From: Candidatus Segetimicrobium genomatis
Lineage (GTDB): Bacteria > Sysuimicrobiota > Sysuimicrobiia > Sysuimicrobiales > Segetimicrobiaceae
Assembly: GCA_005882445.1 (NCBI GenBank)
Contig: VBAN01000480.1
Location: forward strand, 1 to 7,545
DNA: 7,545 bases
Direction of reading: 5' to 3'
The notes under the pieces are model-generated. The model searched no databases, was not told where the DNA came from, and saw only the letters and a program-made list of their open reading frames with translations. The position numbers were made by a program, and so were the translations under genes. Shown here one piece after another: positions 5,504 through 7,545 of the stretch (within the stretch, counting starts at the first letter, position 1; every line of letters begins with the position of its first letter).

Positions 5504-6766
5504 ATGCTCGGCGCAGCCGCCCTCGACGTCCCCACCCGCCGCGTGCCGTTCGCGGAATTACTCTGGCTCGGTCTGTACTGGTTCGCCATGAGCTTCCACT
5601 GGGGAGCGCTCATCACGGTGGTGATCCCGGCGGAGGTCCTGCGGTTCGTCCCCGAGTCGCAGAAGGGGTTCTATCTGGGCTTCCTGTTCGCGGTGGGCGC
5701 GGTCATGGCGATGGTGGTCTCACCGATCTCCGGGGCGCTCAGCGATCGCTCCACGCTGCGGATGGGGCGGCGCCGCCCGTTTGTGGTCGCGGGCGTCCTC
5801 CTGAGCTGTCTGGGGCTCGCCGCGATGCGCTCCGCGCCCACCTACGCCTGGTACGTGGGCGCGGTCATGGTGGTCCAGGCCGCGACCAACTTCGCCGGGG
5901 GCGCGTTCAACGGCTTCATCCCCGACAGGATCCCGCGGTCTCAGCGCGGGTTCACCTCCGGGGTCATGGGGTTCATGATGATGCTCGGCACCATCACCGC
6001 CGCGCTGCTCGCCGGCGACCTCGTGGGCCGCGGCCAGACCCCCGCGGTCTATGTCATCGACATCGGGGTCTTCCTCGTCTGCACCGCGCTCATGGTGTGG
6101 CAGGTGCGGGAAGACCCGCGGCCCGCCGCTCCCCCGTTTGCGCTTTCGGCCTTCGTCCGTTCGTTCTGGATCGATCCCCGGCGCTATCCCGATTTCGGCT
6201 GGATGTTCCTGACGCGGGGGCTGGTGATGCTCGGCTTCTACACGATGATCAGCTTCCTCCAGTTCTTCGTGAAGGACACGCTGCACCTGACGGTGCGGGA
6301 GGCCGCGCACACCACGGGCATCCTCAGCGCGATCACGATTGCCTCCGGCACGGGGGTCGTCCTCGTGGCGGGGTGGCTGTCGGACCGCATCGGGCGGAAG
6401 GGGATCGTCTCCACCTCCGGAGTCTTCCTGGCCCTCACGAGCGCCGGGCTCCTCTCGCAGCCGCCGTACTCCACCCTGGTGGGGATCGCCGTGCTCTTCG
6501 GCATCGGGTATGGGGCGTTCACGAGCGTCGACTGGGCGCTGGCGATCGACGTCCTGCCGGCGAGAGGCTCGGCGGCCCAGGACCTGGGGATCTGGGCGAT
6601 CGCCAACACGCTCCCGCAGGTCCTCGCGCCGATCATCGCCGGCCCGCTCCTCGACGTGTTCAACCGCCGGACCCCCAACTTCGGGTACACGGTCGTGTTT
6701 GCCATGGCGATCGTCTACGTGATGCTCGGCTCGATCTTCATCTGGAGGATCAAAGGAGCGCGGTAG
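5504..6766 (+). CDS. MFS transporter, GPH/SLC45-like
   Basis: A 420-residue integral membrane protein with about twelve hydrophobic segments, starting with LLWLGLYWFAMSFHWGALITVVI at residues 19-41. The first cytoplasmic loop carries GALSDRSTLRMGRRRPF (78-93), the form of MFS motif A seen in the glycoside-pentoside-hexuronide and sucrose/SLC45-type carriers. The symmetry-related loop carries GWLSDRIGRKG (290-300). Near the C-terminus, DVLPARGSAAQDLGIWAIANTLPQVLAP (349-376) is also typical of that group. It probably moves a small solute with H+ or Na+ across the inner membrane; sugars are the commonest family substrates, but nothing here proves one. Only one base separates it from the upstream acyl-CoA ligase, and its stop shares a base with the next start, so it is firmly within the operon. 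A drug or lipid substrate is a possible alternative. Confidence 0.9.
   Translation: MLGAAALDVPTRRVPFAELLWLGLYWFAMSFHWGALITVVIPAEVLRFVPESQKGFYLGFLFAVGAVMAMVVSPISGALSDRSTLRMGRRRPFVVAGVLLSCLGLAAMRSAPTYAWYVGAVMVVQAATNFAGGAFNGFIPDRIPRSQRGFTSGVMGFMMMLGTITAALLAGDLVGRGQTPAVYVIDIGVFLVCTALMVWQVREDPRPAAPPFALSAFVRSFWIDPRRYPDFGWMFLTRGLVMLGFYTMISFLQFFVKDTLHLTVREAAHTTGILSAITIASGTGVVLVAGWLSDRIGRKGIVSTSGVFLALTSAGLLSQPPYSTLVGIAVLFGIGYGAFTSVDWALAIDVLPARGSAAQDLGIWAIANTLPQVLAPIIAGPLLDVFNRRTPNFGYTVVFAMAIVYVMLGSIFIWRIKGAR
6752..6758 (+). promoter_or_regulatory. Ribosome binding site of the YihY-family gene
   Basis: AAAGGAG seven bases before the GTG at 6766. It supports that GTG over an in-frame ATG at 6793, which lacks an SD. 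Confidence 0.7.
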
Positions 6767-7545
6767 TGAACGCGCGTGTACGCCCCGTGAAGATGACCGA
6801 GAGGCCCGCGGTGCGGTGGCTGATCCGGTTTACGGACCGCCTCTACACGCACCAGGTAGGCGAGCAGGCGGCCGTGATCGCCTTCAGCGCGATCTACGCC
6901 ATGTTTCCCCTTGTGCTCTCGCTCACGGCCATCGGCGGGTTCATCGTGCGCAGCCCCATTGTCCGGATGCTGCTGCTGGAGCAGGTGCAGGCGGCGTTCC
7001 CCGAGCAGCTCGCCAAAGAGATGTCCGACGTGATCAACACGGCGGGCGCCTATCCCGGGCTCATCGGGTTCGTCGGGCTCGTGTCGCTGCTGTGGGCGGG
7101 GTCGAATCTCTTCGCCGCGATCGAGGTGAGCTTCTCGCGGATCTTCGGGGTCCCTTCCCGGGGGATCGTTCAGCAGCGCGTCGTGGCGATCGTGATGATC
7201 CTGCTGTTCTCCGCGCTGCTGGTGCTGTCCGTGGTTGCCGCGGACGCGGTCGTGTTCTTCGGCACCGGCGCGCGGCCCGGCCGGATCCTCAGCCTGATCG
7301 GGGGCTGGCTCGTCGCGATGCTCCTGCAGCTGGTCACCTACGCGGTGATCCCGAACGTCAAGCTCCCGTTTCGCGCGCTGTGGCCGGGCGCGGTTCTCGC
7401 CGGGACCGCGTTCCAGATCACCGGGCTCGTGTTTCCGATCTACCTCCGGTACTTTGCAGGATTCAACCGCTTTGGTGATGTGTTCAGCCTGGTGTTCCTG
7501 ATGATGACCTGGTTCTACTTCCTGTCGTTTATCCTGCTCGTCGGC
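6766..7545 (+). CDS. YihY/BrkB-family inner-membrane protein (partial, cut by right edge)
   Basis: Reading from the GTG at 6766, the frame stays open to the last base, giving 260 residues. The start overlaps the MFS stop codon by one base (TAGTG) and has a good SD. The protein has the family layout: a short amphipathic N-terminus (WLIRFTDRLYTHQVGEQAAVIAF), a first membrane segment with AIYAMFPLVLSLTAI (42-56), the region LLWAGSNLFAAIEVSFSRIF (108-127), two more membrane segments near 140-165 and 176-195, LPFRALWPGAVLAGTAFQ (200-217), and VFSLVFLMMTWFYFLSFILLVG (239-260) at the edge. About six membrane helices are expected in the whole family. The family was once misassigned as ribonuclease BN; its function is unresolved, with envelope and transport roles proposed. 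Only the final helix end and the C-terminal tail are missing, since the family usually runs near 280-330 residues. Confidence 0.9.
   Translation, partial: MNARVRPVKMTERPAVRWLIRFTDRLYTHQVGEQAAVIAFSAIYAMFPLVLSLTAIGGFIVRSPIVRMLLLEQVQAAFPEQLAKEMSDVINTAGAYPGLIGFVGLVSLLWAGSNLFAAIEVSFSRIFGVPSRGIVQQRVVAIVMILLFSALLVLSVVAADAVVFFGTGARPGRILSLIGGWLVAMLLQLVTYAVIPNVKLPFRALWPGAVLAGTAFQITGLVFPIYLRYFAGFNRFGDVFSLVFLMMTWFYFLSFILLVG

Noticed and set aside
3436..5616. A 726-codon open frame on the minus strand across the muramidase and acyl-CoA ligase genes
   Set aside because: Its composition is Arg/His/Asp/Gly-rich with no family motifs. It is the antisense shadow of high-GC codons in fadD, whose own motifs are all intact.
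6816..7478. A 220-codon plus-strand frame at the right end
   Set aside because: Its translation is Arg/Ala/Gly-rich with no motif. The overlapping frame from 6766 encodes recognisable YihY membrane segments.

Overview
The window reads as ordinary high-GC bacterial chromosome. Hand-counted 60-base samples give about 67% G+C in the metabolic genes. It uses ATG and GTG starts, has clear Shine-Dalgarno (SD) sites and shows short or overlapping gene junctions. The lineage cannot be fixed from the sequence; no rRNA, tRNA, CRISPR array or insertion sequence is visible. Ten protein-coding genes are supported, two of them cut by the window edges.

Left block (1-1369, plus strand): the C-terminal half of an aldo/keto reductase of the sugar-dehydrogenase type overlaps by 8 bp an amidohydrolase-2 / L-fuconolactonase-like lactonase. 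Together they resemble the first two steps of oxidative (non-phosphorylated) fucose-type sugar breakdown: aldose to lactone to aldonate.

Middle block (1339-3091, minus strand): in transcription order this holds a VOC / methylmalonyl-CoA epimerase-like protein, a complete mazE-mazF toxin-antitoxin pair with its own near-consensus promoter, and a RimJ/RimL-type GNAT acetyltransferase. The acetyltransferase tail runs 31 bp into the end of the lactonase gene from the opposite strand. The mazEF DNA is locally poorer in GC than its surroundings.

Right block (3309-7545, plus strand): after a 217-bp divergent intergenic region rich in GC inverted repeats comes a compact run of four genes. These are a small phage-type GH108 muramidase, a long-chain acyl-CoA ligase (FadD type), an MFS transporter with GPH/SLC45-like signatures, and a YihY/BrkB-family inner-membrane protein truncated by the window end. 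Junctions are 19 bp, 1 bp and a 1-bp overlap, so co-transcription is likely. The muramidase is the odd member: its codons are AT-richer and no phage gene lies next to it.

I see no clearly new system. The points most worth a second look are the orphan muramidase heading a lipid/transport operon, the mazEF promoter with flanking inverted repeats and a downstream acetyltransferase, and an apparent Glu/Gln exchange at metal-ligand positions in the VOC protein.
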